DNA of 39,039 bases. Source: an uncultured Lachnospiraceae bacterium. Its GTDB lineage: Bacteria; Bacillota; Clostridia; Lachnospirales; Lachnospiraceae. This document shows, in pieces, positions 1 through 7,699 of the stretch. Under the pieces are notes generated by a model. The model saw only the letters and a list, made by a program, of their open reading frames with translations, did not search any database and was not told the DNA's origin. The position numbers and the translations under genes were made by a program. The stretch covers positions 1 to 39,039 of the forward strand of contig USDK01000027.1 in assembly GCA_900553355.1 (NCBI GenBank). Reading direction: 5' to 3'. Numbering within the stretch: position 1 is the stretch's first letter; each line of letters starts with the position of its first letter.

Positions 1-2
1 GT

Positions 3-101
3 ATCCTGCTGGCGATCGGGTATAACATAAACAAACTTCATCATAAGATTCAGGCCGGAAGGACAGGACGGCATTTATTTCCACTCAAACAGACCGCCTG
101 A
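3..101 (+). mobile_element. Transposase, C-terminal end only (5' part outside window)
   Basis: The frame is open from the window edge and stops at 99-101, giving 32 residues. The residues (LLAIGYNINKLHHKIQ, then GRTGRHLF) resemble the extreme C-terminus of DDE transposases of the IS1182 type common in Firmicutes. Only the tail is visible, so the family, completeness and activity of the element cannot be judged. The roughly 125 bases after it are AT-rich and hold no gene, and probably include the end of the element. A large hairpin at 227-266 follows. Confidence 0.5.
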
Positions 102-226
102 TTTTGACTGGTCAAAAAAGAATCCTGAGAGTAAGCCTTTTTGTGGAAAAGGTTTATTAAAGTTTGCTTTTTTACGAAAATAGAATAAATGAAACGAGTA
201 TTTTGGCGCAAAAAGGGCAAAAAGAT

Positions 227-266
227 GCTGCCGCATCTATGATTTCCTAATCATTGATGCGACAGC
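227..266. terminator. Bidirectional hairpin terminator
   Basis: GCTGCCGCATC (227-237) pairs with GATGCGACAGC (256-266) with one mismatch. An inner ATGATT/AATCAT stem on a TCCT loop extends the hairpin. A T-tract follows on the plus strand (CATTTTTCT), and on the minus strand the stem is followed by ATCTTTTTG. It sits 13 nt beyond the stop of the minus-strand DUF3841 gene and can end that operon. It can also end transcription from the transposase side. Confidence 0.7.
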
Positions 267-278
267 CCCATTTTTCTC

Positions 279-842
279 TTATTCACGTCCCACAATCCAC
301 TCTTGCCTCAGACGCCATGTCGCACCCTGGATATCCTTTCTGTCCATCTTCTCCTCATGAAAATCCTCAAACAGCCGTTTCCAGCTCTTCTTGATCTCCG
401 CCTTCAACTGAGGATAATAAGGCTTTGAAAAAACATCCGATGCATCCATAACGCCTTGACGTTTCATACGGGCATCAAATTCTTGTTCCTCTTTTTCCGT
501 TCCTACATACGATAAATTTAAAATCCGGTTCCACTTTCTACGGTCAAACAACACAAGCTCTGTCTCCGGAATTTCTAACTGCAGGCGGCAGGTCCCGGCA
601 TCCGGCATTGCCCATATCGGATCTTCAAAAAGCCAAACGGGGGATTCTGCTTCAAGGGGCTTATTTATGAGTTCAGATGCATGTAATATAAAAAAATCGT
701 AAGCTTCCCGAAAGATCCATGCCGTTTCCCGGTATTTCTGCTGAATATAACTTTTCTTCACATAATACACGCCATCTCTGGCCAGCGTTTCCATTACCCT
801 GTCCGCCTGCGCGGTAAACATCGTCCTACATCTATCCGTCAT
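279..842 (-). CDS. DUF3841 domain protein (second of a tandem pair)
   Basis: This is a 187-residue protein of the uncharacterised DUF3841 family, recognised by the opening pattern of a short polar N-terminus followed by a GVYYVKKSYI segment and by its similarity to the gene just upstream. The reading frame is open further upstream. The ATG at 842 is preferred because AGGAGG lies 8 nt before it and the conserved part begins there. It overlaps the upstream paralogue by 11 nt, so the two are translationally coupled. No signal peptide, membrane segment or catalytic motif is visible. The function is unknown. Its place at the end of a reductase/transporter operon suggests co-regulation rather than a defined role. 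Confidence 0.75.
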   Translation of the reverse strand: MTDRCRTMFTAQADRVMETLARDGVYYVKKSYIQQKYRETAWIFREAYDFFILHASELINKPLEAESPVWLFEDPIWAMPDAGTCRLQLEIPETELVLFDRRKWNRILNLSYVGTEKEEQEFDARMKRQGVMDASDVFSKPYYPQLKAEIKKSWKRLFEDFHEEKMDRKDIQGATWRLRQEWIVGRE

Positions 843-1407
843 ATCGTCTGACCTCCTGTACCCATTCCTTCCGCAGTTCCCACGCGGTCGCAGCCGCATC
901 TTCCGCGTCTGGCGGCACCGTAAATATCCGTTCCCAGCTGTCGGTAATCTTTCTTCTCAGCATCGGATAAAAGTCACCTTTTCGTCCTGTCACCAGTTCA
1001 TCCTCTGCAGCGATTCCATAACGCGCCAGTTCCTTCTTATGTTTCTCATCATCTGCCTTGTCCAGCGGAACGTACCAGTAATTCACCCGGTATCCCCAGC
1101 CCTCCATATTGCAGATCAGGTACTGTCCTTCCGGGATATCCAGTCGGAATATCACGGTATTTTCCACCGGCTGGAGCATAAAATCTTCACTCACCGACAG
1201 CCAGATCGGATATTCACATCCAGGAGGGATCGTAATGTATTTTTCTGCCGCCTTTGTATACCATCGGTACAGTTCCAGATAATACTCAGAAATCGACCCA
1301 TTCTTTTCTTCGATGTATTCTTTTTTCACCCGGTAAACTCCGGACTTTTTAAGCTCCTCCCAGACTTCCGGTCTCTGCCTGGTCCACAGCGTTCTTGTCT
1401 GTCTCAT
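832..1407 (-). CDS. DUF3841 domain protein (first of a tandem pair)
   Basis: This 191-residue soluble protein belongs to the DUF3841 family. It opens with RTLWTRQRPEVWEELKKSG and a GVYRVKKEYI segment that matches the downstream paralogue, and the WELRKEW tail is also shared. Its start lies inside the 3' end of the BCCT transporter gene with a 59-nt overlap in a different frame. The ribosome site there is weak, so translation probably depends on the transporter. The tandem arrangement points to a local duplication. The function is unknown. It has no transmembrane segments and no recognisable DNA-binding motif. Confidence 0.75.
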   Translation of the reverse strand: MRQTRTLWTRQRPEVWEELKKSGVYRVKKEYIEEKNGSISEYYLELYRWYTKAAEKYITIPPGCEYPIWLSVSEDFMLQPVENTVIFRLDIPEGQYLICNMEGWGYRVNYWYVPLDKADDEKHKKELARYGIAAEDELVTGRKGDFYPMLRRKITDSWERIFTVPPDAEDAAATAWELRKEWVQEVRRYDG

Positions 1408-2914
1408 GAGTTTCCACTACCTTTTCTTTGTGGAGCGCTTTGATAAATGCAGCGCACGCGCCAAACATAATAAAGATAAATGGGAATGCAGCTGCCAGAG
1501 AAATCGTCTGCAGCGGTTTCAGTCCGCCTGCCATCAAAAGGCCGACAGCCATAATGGACTGAATGATTCCCCACAGAATCTTCTTGCTGTTCGGAGGGTT
1601 GATATCTCCGTCTGTCGAAAGCATCGATAATACATATACACCCGAGTTTGCCGAAGTGATAAAGAATGCACACAGAGATACGATAGCCACGATAGACAAT
1701 AACAGTCCCAGCGGATATTCATTCAGCACCACGAACAGACCAACTTCCGGCGTTGCAACTGCTTCCTGGAGAGTTTCAATTGCAAGCTTACCTTTTTCAG
1801 CCAGATTAATACCCAGGTTTCCAAAGATTGCGCCCCAGATACAGGATGCAATTGCCGGTACAAGCACTACGCCAAGTACAAATTCACGGATGGTACGTCC
1901 TTTGGAAATACGGGCAATAAATACACCGACAAACGGCGCCCATGCAATGAACCATGCCCAGTAGAACAGCCGCCAGCTTCCCAGCCAGCTGTTGTCTCCG
2001 TATGCATTGATCCGCATAGCGTCCGGGATAAAGTCGCCGATGTATTGTCCCAGTCCATTAATAAAACTATTCAGCACTTCAATCTTCGGTCCCACGATGA
2101 AACATACGATCATCAGTCCGATAGCCACATACAGGTTTGTATCTGAAATGATCTTGATTCCTTTCTCAATACCAGATACCGCAGATCCGATATACAGGAA
2201 AGAAACAATTACGATGATAATAATCTGTATCATCAAATTAGATGGTATTCCAAACATATAGTTCAGTCCTGCGTTGATCTGCAGCGTTCCAAGTCCCAGA
2301 GACGTTACGACTCCGGCTACCGTTGCAAATACTGCCAGAATATCCACCAGTTTGCCAAGCCACCCGTTTGCCAGCTTCTCACCGATCAATGGCTCCAGGA
2401 TAGTACTGATCAGACCCTTCTTATTCTTACGGAACATAAAGTATGCCAGCGCCAGTCCGATAACTGCATAGTTTGCCCACGGAAGGATTCCCCAGTGGGT
2501 AAAAAATGATTTCATTGCAAAATCCGCAGCCGCCGGCGTTGCCGCTTCGATTCCCTCTGAAGGATTCAGGTAATGGCTTAATGGCTCTGCCACGCCCCAG
2601 AACACCAGTCCGACACCCATGCCGCAGCCAAACAGCAAACCGAACCAGGTCAGGTTCTTGTATTCCGGTCTGGAGTCATCTCCACCCAGACGGATCTTTC
2701 CGAATTTTCCAAATGCAACATATACAATAAAAACCAGAAATACGATCATTGCCAGCAGATACAGCCATCCAAAATCAGTCGTCAGGAAATTAAAGGCTGC
2801 ATTTGAAACCGTTGTAAAGCTGTCATTAAATACAACCGACCAGATTGCCATAACAGCAACAATGATCAGAGAAATAATAAATACTGTGTTCTTCCCCGCT
2901 TTCTTCTTGTCCAT
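1349..2914 (-). CDS. BCCT family betaine/carnitine/choline-type transporter
   Basis: This 521-residue membrane protein has about 12 hydrophobic segments. It carries the BCCT signature region (FYWAWFIAWAPFVGVFIARI, approximately residues 315-335) and a GMGVGLVFWGVAEP segment. BCCT carriers import quaternary ammonium compounds such as glycine betaine, carnitine or choline, driven by Na+ or H+ or by exchange. AGGAG lies upstream of the ATG at 2914. The gene follows the selenoprotein subunit by 51 nt, which strongly suggests that it supplies that reductase's substrate. The highly charged C-terminal tail is overlapped by the next gene. The exact substrate cannot be read from the sequence. Confidence 0.9.
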   Translation of the reverse strand: MDKKKAGKNTVFIISLIIVAVMAIWSVVFNDSFTTVSNAAFNFLTTDFGWLYLLAMIVFLVFIVYVAFGKFGKIRLGGDDSRPEYKNLTWFGLLFGCGMGVGLVFWGVAEPLSHYLNPSEGIEAATPAAADFAMKSFFTHWGILPWANYAVIGLALAYFMFRKNKKGLISTILEPLIGEKLANGWLGKLVDILAVFATVAGVVTSLGLGTLQINAGLNYMFGIPSNLMIQIIIIVIVSFLYIGSAVSGIEKGIKIISDTNLYVAIGLMIVCFIVGPKIEVLNSFINGLGQYIGDFIPDAMRINAYGDNSWLGSWRLFYWAWFIAWAPFVGVFIARISKGRTIREFVLGVVLVPAIASCIWGAIFGNLGINLAEKGKLAIETLQEAVATPEVGLFVVLNEYPLGLLLSIVAIVSLCAFFITSANSGVYVLSMLSTDGDINPPNSKKILWGIIQSIMAVGLLMAGGLKPLQTISLAAAFPFIFIMFGACAAFIKALHKEKVVETHETDKNAVDQAETGSLGGA

Positions 2915-2965
2915 ATACTCTCTCCTTTCCAGGTCCGGGAGCGCAAAAAGCGCTCCCCTTCCCTG

Positions 2966-4270
2966 CTATACACGGAATACTGTCTGCTCTGTAATATCTG
3001 TGGCAAGACTTTCCAATGCCACTTTTGTTCTGTGGTAACGCAGCTTCCACTGCTCTTCCTTCGGTGTGCCCGGATCTCCCAGAGGATATGGGATGGAGAT
3101 GGTCGGCACGATCCTGTTGGATCCGACTGTCTTTGCTACCGGGATCAGATTACACATCTGAACGATCGGGAAACCAGCCCTCTCGATTTCTTTTACCATC
3201 GTTGCACCGCAACGAGTACAGGTACCTCAGGTGGAGACCATGATCACGCCGTCTACATTGTCTTCTTTCAGATATGGAACCATTTCCTTCGCCATTCTCT
3301 GTGCCTCTGCCTCCGTCGTTCCAGTTCCGACAGTGGAGTAGAAATATGGATGAAGGCTTCCAAATACGCCTTCTTTTTCCAGAACCTTCAGGGCATCGAT
3401 CGGGGTGATGACATTCGGGTCAGCATCTGCTGCAGCCGGGTCAAATCCTGCGTGGATTGTCTTAAATTCTCCGGCCTTCAGTGCATCCATCTGGGAAATA
3501 TCATAACGTCCCCAGCGGGTAGCGGATGCAGACTGGATGTGATCCGGATTGTCTACCGGAACGATACCACCGGTCGTAACCAGAGCAATTCTTGCCTTTG
3601 AAAGGTCTTTGATCGCAGGAGCGATCGGCACGCGGTCGATCTTTGGAATCGGCAGCTCTGTCTGGAAGGGTTCGCCGTTTAATTTCTTAACCAGCATCTC
3701 AACCATACGCTCTGAAGCCGGCTTTCCGTCTTTCAGCCAGGTCTGGCGGCGGATACCTCTTGCAAAATAACCTTCTTCATCAGCGCTTCCTACTGGTTCG
3801 CCATTCAGAAGTTTATTGGCAACCTTCGCCATTGCGGTTACATCTTTTCTCATTTTCGCCGCACTATGTCCTCCCTGCATGACATACATATCCTTCTTGA
3901 ACATTTCAACGCCCGGGTTCTCCACATTCATGGATGTCACTACAGGAACGCCAAATTTTTCTTTTACCGCTTTACAGATGGTTCCACAGGCTACGCCATA
4001 ACGTCCTGCCTGGAATGCAGGGCCAGCCAGGAAAATATCCATCTCTTTTCCCTCCAGCATGCCAAGGATTTCCTCAACCGCTGCATCTGTATTGGTACCC
4101 ATATAGTTATCACCACAGATAATGGTGTATGTCACTTCTGCATCCAGTAATTTTGCGAACTGCATTGCAGGTCCTACCTGTCCCTCATGAAGCTGAGGCG
4201 CGATCCCTGCCTGCTCTTCTCCACCGATCTGTCCGAAAAACTGATTGATATATAAAACTGCTTTCTTCAT
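2966..4270 (-). CDS. Glycine/sarcosine/betaine reductase component B selenoprotein (GrdB/GrdF/GrdH type), Sec by UGA readthrough
   Basis: The gene encodes about 434 residues with an in-frame TGA at 3227-3229 (codon 348). Reading it as selenocysteine joins two frames into a GrdB-family protein with the motif T-U-GTCTRCGATM, that is UxxCxxC. The downstream part continues with family-typical residues (VAKTVGSNR, ISIPYPLGDP, EEQWKLR, EQTVF). The ATG at 4270 follows GGAGG by 7 nt and gives the usual MKKAVLYINQFFGQIGGEE start. In the family this subunit binds the amine substrate and transfers the carboxymethyl group to the selenocysteine of protein A. Its partner (GrdE type) is 14 nt upstream and a BCCT carrier is downstream. 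Betaine or a related quaternary amine is a reasonable guess but is not proven. Automated calling would split it into two ORFs. Confidence 0.92.
3194..3229 (-). promoter_or_regulatory. Sec UGA codon with bacterial SECIS-like hairpin
   Basis: Directly after the UGA (3227-3229) the RNA can fold a 6-bp stem, CGUUGC with GCAACG, on a GGU loop (3200-3214). An outer UACC/GGUA pairing (3221-3224 with 3194-3197) closes it. The loop begins about 18 nt after the UGA and contains G in its first positions, as in bacterial SECIS elements read by SelB. Coding constraint for the UxxCxxC motif explains part of the sequence. No selA, selB, selC or selD gene is in the window. Confidence 0.75.
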
Positions 4271-4284
4271 CATTTCACCTCCGT

Positions 4285-5610
4285 CTAGAATTCTTTCATC
4301 GTCTTCGGCGACCATCCGCAGACCTGATCACCGCAGAACATTGAATTATTTTCCATGATAATCGAGCCGTCTTCTCTTACGGATGGTCCTAAGATTTCAT
4401 CATCTGCCCATCCACCGGAAAGTCCGTCTCTTGCCAGTGACTGAAGTTCTCCAAGCACCGTCTCCATCGGAGGAAGCTCAATCAGCTCAGATACATTTCC
4501 ACAGGATACGATCGCATCACATTTTTCATCCAGAGTTACCAGAGGCTGGGACTGTCCGTCACGTCCGGTACACTCATTGGTGATTCCTACCGTCTTCACG
4601 CCCGCATCTTCCAGCGCTACGATACATCCTACAAAGTCTGCATCAGGATTTCCATAACCTTCTTCGGCAACGACTGCACCGTCCGCGCCAAGGCTTGTCG
4701 CAATCTGTGCCACAAACTGAGCCGCTCTTTCCTTCTGATCCAGGGCAACATTCAGGTTAGACATGATCACGCCCAGGAAGTTAATGGTCTTACCATGTTC
4801 TTTGTAAAGCGCCTTGATGTTCGGGCAGTTCTGCATATCATAGGTAGACCACTTAGAAGAAACCGGCATAAAGCTTCCTGATACCAAAGCTCCATCCAGC
4901 ACCTCATTCGGATGCATAAAAGTAGGAACCATATGATTGGTATCCCATCCATAGAGCAGGTCATTATATCCCATCTCTTCCATCTGGGACTGAGGCTGCA
5001 TGACATAGACAACGGAAGGAAGCTTCTCCACCTCCGGATCCCTGCGGATTGCTGCTTCCAGTTCATAAACTTCCGTATCTTCCGGAGTCAGTTCCTTTAC
5101 ACATGCCCCGATATACTCGGCAAGCTTGTGTCCCGCTCTTCTCAGTGCGTCATTCTTTTTCTGCTGTTCATGCTTTTCAAACTCTTCATTGGTATCTGCT
5201 ACCAGCACGATGTTGTTGAGCTGTCCGAAATATGTATACTTCTGTCCTTCTCCGCTCATGTCAATCACACCATCCTGGAAACCGCCCCAATGTCTTCCAA
5301 CCACCAGAACACTACAGTTTTTCAGAGCATATACCACTCCTTCACCTGCCGGTGCCAGGTCATCTGTATATCCTGGAAAGATTCCTCTTCCATCCGGACG
5401 AATCCTGGGCTCGATCGCCTCTTTTACCGGACACATACGAATCTTGTCGCCAGGTTTTGCGATATAAAGATCTGCTTCTGTAATCCTCTCATCCTGACGG
5501 ATAAAATCCAGGGCCTCTTCCTTGTTCACGGTAAGTACGCCGTCTTTCAAAGACAGTTCATTTCCAAATACGATGTCTTTGACATAGAAATTGCCTATCT
5601 CAAGTTTCAT
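4285..5610 (-). CDS. Glycine/sarcosine/betaine reductase component B, GrdE/GrdG/GrdI-type subunit
   Basis: This 441-residue protein matches the GrdE/GrdI family along its length: MKLEIGNFYVKDIVFG start, IEPRI near residue 67, VIDMSGEGQKYTYFG near 115-129, MVPTFMHPNEVLDGALVSG at 227-245, and GRDGQSQPLVT in the C-terminal half. Family members are normally cut at a cysteine near residue 242 to make a pyruvoyl subunit. From memory of GrdE, that cysteine follows a VSGN-like segment. Here the segment reads VSGSFMPVSS and the next cysteine is residue 262, so processing may not occur. It is the first gene of the TetR-controlled operon, with a purine-rich site (GGAGGG) before the ATG. Confidence 0.9.
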   Translation of the reverse strand: MKLEIGNFYVKDIVFGNELSLKDGVLTVNKEEALDFIRQDERITEADLYIAKPGDKIRMCPVKEAIEPRIRPDGRGIFPGYTDDLAPAGEGVVYALKNCSVLVVGRHWGGFQDGVIDMSGEGQKYTYFGQLNNIVLVADTNEEFEKHEQQKKNDALRRAGHKLAEYIGACVKELTPEDTEVYELEAAIRRDPEVEKLPSVVYVMQPQSQMEEMGYNDLLYGWDTNHMVPTFMHPNEVLDGALVSGSFMPVSSKWSTYDMQNCPNIKALYKEHGKTINFLGVIMSNLNVALDQKERAAQFVAQIATSLGADGAVVAEEGYGNPDADFVGCIVALEDAGVKTVGITNECTGRDGQSQPLVTLDEKCDAIVSCGNVSELIELPPMETVLGELQSLARDGLSGGWADDEILGPSVREDGSIIMENNSMFCGDQVCGWSPKTMKEF

Positions 5611-5676
5611 ATTTTCCCTCCTTCTGTGTTTGAACTATAGATTTTTTCTATAGCCAATTTTCACACAATTTGTTTT

Positions 5677-5732
5677 AATAAGCGCGCTTTTTCTTTCATT
5701 TTAATTCTAATTATAAATATAAGCATGCTTAT
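5677..5732. promoter_or_regulatory. Two palindromic operator-like sites, probable TetR targets
   Basis: ATAAGCATGCTTAT at 5719-5732 is a perfect 14-bp palindrome. A related site, AATAAGCGCGCTT, lies at 5677-5689 with a palindromic AAGCGCGCTT core. The centres are 41 bp apart, close to four helical turns. The first site fills the spacer of the operon promoter and the second lies downstream of its start point. Both are between the operon and the divergent TetR gene, so TetR binding is the natural inference. Confidence 0.7.
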
Positions 5733-5738
5733 TGTCAA
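5710..5738 (-). promoter_or_regulatory. Consensus sigma-A promoter of the Grd-type/BCCT operon
   Basis: On the minus strand TTGACA (5733-5738) and TATAAT (5710-5715) are both exact consensus hexamers, separated by the ideal 17 bp. A 14-bp palindrome occupies the spacer, so a bound repressor would block RNA polymerase. A promoter this strong with a buried operator suggests tight repression and a high induced level. Confidence 0.85.
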
Positions 5739-5806
5739 TGACCCTGATTATTTTTTTAACGATCTTTTTACGCACTTATAAATAGAGTCTATATCCGTTT
5801 TCTCAC

Positions 5807-5835
5807 TTGTTTCTGCGCCTCAAAAATGATATAAT
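5807..5835 (+). promoter_or_regulatory. Promoter of the TetR gene
   Basis: TTGTTT (5807-5812) and TATAAT (5830-5835) are spaced 17 bp apart, 65 nt before the chosen start codon. A TATAG/CTATA inverted repeat around an AAGCTT core follows near 5837-5856. This could be an autoregulatory element, but it is only weakly like the two operator sites. Confidence 0.6.
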
Positions 5836-5899
5836 ATATAGGCTAAGCTTCTATATAATAAAAAGCTTCTGGCAAATACATTTTAAGGAATCAAAAGGT

Positions 5900-6550
5900 A
5901 TGTCAACGCTTCAAAAAGATGAGTTAAAAGTAACAAACACAATCCGGTTTATTGAAGCAGCGCAGGATCTGATCGACCAGGTGGGGCTGGAAGGTCTGTC
6001 TATCAGAAAGATTGCTGAAAAAGCCGGTTTTCACAATTCTACAATTTATCTCTATTTCAAGGACATGGATCATCTCGTCATGCTCGCCACGCTTAAACAT
6101 TTTGCGGATTACAGTAAATCCCTTGCCAGACTTTCCCGGCAGGATCTTCCTCCTCTGGATAATTTTTTTGCAGTCTGGTCTTTTTTTGGCCATACGGCTT
6201 TTCGGAATCCACACATTTTTTACAATTTTTTCTTCGGAAAATACAGCGATAATCTAACGGAGATCATGGGCGAATACTACTCCTTATTTCCGGATGAAAA
6301 AGAGGAATATTCGTTATTGATCGAAACCATGTATTACGGAAAGAATATCCGCGAAAGATGTTTAAACCTGTTGAAGTCTCTCTTAGGCTGCGGTATCAAA
6401 GTTCAGGAAGATACTCTTGAACTGATCAACGATATTATTGTAGCCTGTCTGCGATCTCTTCTGAAAGAAAAATGCCAGGATCCCGAAGGGGATCCCGGCG
6501 CTGCCACAAACAGGCTGTTAGAAATGATCCGATATGTAACAGGAGCCTGA
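5900..6550 (+). CDS. TetR/AcrR family transcriptional regulator
   Basis: This 216-residue protein has an N-terminal TetR helix-turn-helix at about residues 15-62 (GLEGLSIRKIAEKAGFHNST, then IYLYFKDMDHL). The C-terminal ligand domain is helical and rich in Phe and Tyr. The ATG at 5900 is preferred over an upstream start because AAGGA lies about 10 nt before it and the HTH is then at the usual distance from the N-terminus. It is divergent from the Grd-type/BCCT operon and lies beside palindromic sites. It is therefore the likely repressor, released by the transported substrate or a product. It is convergent with telA, with 2 nt between stop codons. Confidence 0.9.
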   Translation: MSTLQKDELKVTNTIRFIEAAQDLIDQVGLEGLSIRKIAEKAGFHNSTIYLYFKDMDHLVMLATLKHFADYSKSLARLSRQDLPPLDNFFAVWSFFGHTAFRNPHIFYNFFFGKYSDNLTEIMGEYYSLFPDEKEEYSLLIETMYYGKNIRERCLNLLKSLLGCGIKVQEDTLELINDIIVACLRSLLKEKCQDPEGDPGAATNRLLEMIRYVTGA

Positions 6551-6562
6551 TATCAGGCTCCT
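6541..6562. repeat. 22-bp perfect palindrome across two convergent stop codons
   Basis: The sequence from AGGAGCCTGAT onward reads identically on both strands through 6562. It contains the TetR stop at 6548-6550 and the TelA stop at 6553-6555. It can form an 11-bp hairpin in either transcript, but no T-tract follows on either strand. It may be a weak bidirectional terminator, an RNA end stabiliser or a protein-binding site. Confidence 0.7.
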
Positions 6563-7680
6563 GTCAGCAGTGTACGGCGGATATCCTGCTCTAATTTTTC
6601 CAACTCCTGCTCTGCCTCCTGTCTTTTCCTCCGGCCTTCCTGCTGGATCTTTACCGCCTCCGTCATTGTTGAGATCAGATTTTCATTGGCCTTTTTTAAT
6701 GTGGCAATATCCACGATGCTTCGCTCAGATTCTTTCGCCACATCCAGTGTATTCTGCTTTAGTTTTTCCGAGTTTTGAATCAGCAGCTGATTTGTCGTAT
6801 CCGTAATATCTCTCTGCAGCTTCAGAGCCTCCTGCTGGCGGTACAGTCCAAGAGCCATTACCATCTGGCTCTTCCAGAGAGGGATCGTTTCCTGGATCGC
6901 CGTCTGGATCTTATCGGCAAGAAGTTTATCATTGTTCTGTACCATCCTGAGCTGCGGCGCTGTCTGGATCGCGATCGTCCTGCTCGTCCTCAGATCATGA
7001 AGTTTCTTTTCAAACTGGCCCACCGTATCTTCAAAATCTTTTACCACCTGTGCATTCATAGGATCCCCGCTGTCTTCCGCCTCTTTTCTCAGCGCCGGGA
7101 TCGTCTGCTCTCTTAGCTCTTTCAGTTTTTCCTCCCCTGCCACAATATAAAGCTGCAGCTGATGGAAATAGTCCAGATTCTTTTCATACATGGCGTCAAG
7201 CATCCCGATATCCTTCAGCATCTCCATCCGCGCTTCATCCAGCTTTCCCTCGATCCTGTCCACCTGCACCTCAAGCTTTTCATACTGCATCATAAATTTT
7301 TTTACTTTAGACTCTGCCTTTTTCAAAAACTTCATAATGCCGGTTTCTTTTTCCAGGGACTCGAAATCCAGGCCCTGCACACTGGTCACCAGCCCGGTCA
7401 TCAGCTCTCCGATATATCCGGTATCTTTTGTCTTCACATTATTCAGTATATTTTCTGAAAAATCAGCAATATTCTGCTTCACTCCGGCCCCGTACTGCAT
7501 CAGCATCTGGGAATCCGTAAGATCAATCTGTTCTTTGATCTCCTCCACCTTCTGCATTTCCTCGGGCGTCAGTTTTGTGATCCGCGACTCAAGCACCTCC
7601 GGACTATCTGCTGACCCATCCCTATTATCCAGTGTATGAACCTTTTGTTTTCTAAGCGTATCCAAAGTAATCTCTGCCAT
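6553..7680 (-). CDS. Toxic anion resistance protein, TelA/KlaA/YaaN family
   Basis: This 375-residue, mostly helical protein belongs to the TelA family. Family-typical segments include DSQMLMQYGAGVKQNIADFS near residue 57, the FLKKAESKVKKFMMQYEKL region near 120, and IPLWKSQMVMALGLYRQQEA near 270. Long heptad-rich stretches imply coiled coils, and there is no signal or membrane segment. TelA proteins are linked to tellurite, antibiotic and cell-envelope stress, with the mechanism unsettled. In Bacillus the homologue YaaN follows xpaC, and the same pairing is present here with a solute-binding protein gene in between. It is the last gene of the cluster. Confidence 0.92.
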   Translation of the reverse strand: MAEITLDTLRKQKVHTLDNRDGSADSPEVLESRITKLTPEEMQKVEEIKEQIDLTDSQMLMQYGAGVKQNIADFSENILNNVKTKDTGYIGELMTGLVTSVQGLDFESLEKETGIMKFLKKAESKVKKFMMQYEKLEVQVDRIEGKLDEARMEMLKDIGMLDAMYEKNLDYFHQLQLYIVAGEEKLKELREQTIPALRKEAEDSGDPMNAQVVKDFEDTVGQFEKKLHDLRTSRTIAIQTAPQLRMVQNNDKLLADKIQTAIQETIPLWKSQMVMALGLYRQQEALKLQRDITDTTNQLLIQNSEKLKQNTLDVAKESERSIVDIATLKKANENLISTMTEAVKIQQEGRRKRQEAEQELEKLEQDIRRTLLTGA

Positions 7681-7699
7681 GATATCCTTTCCTTTCTCT

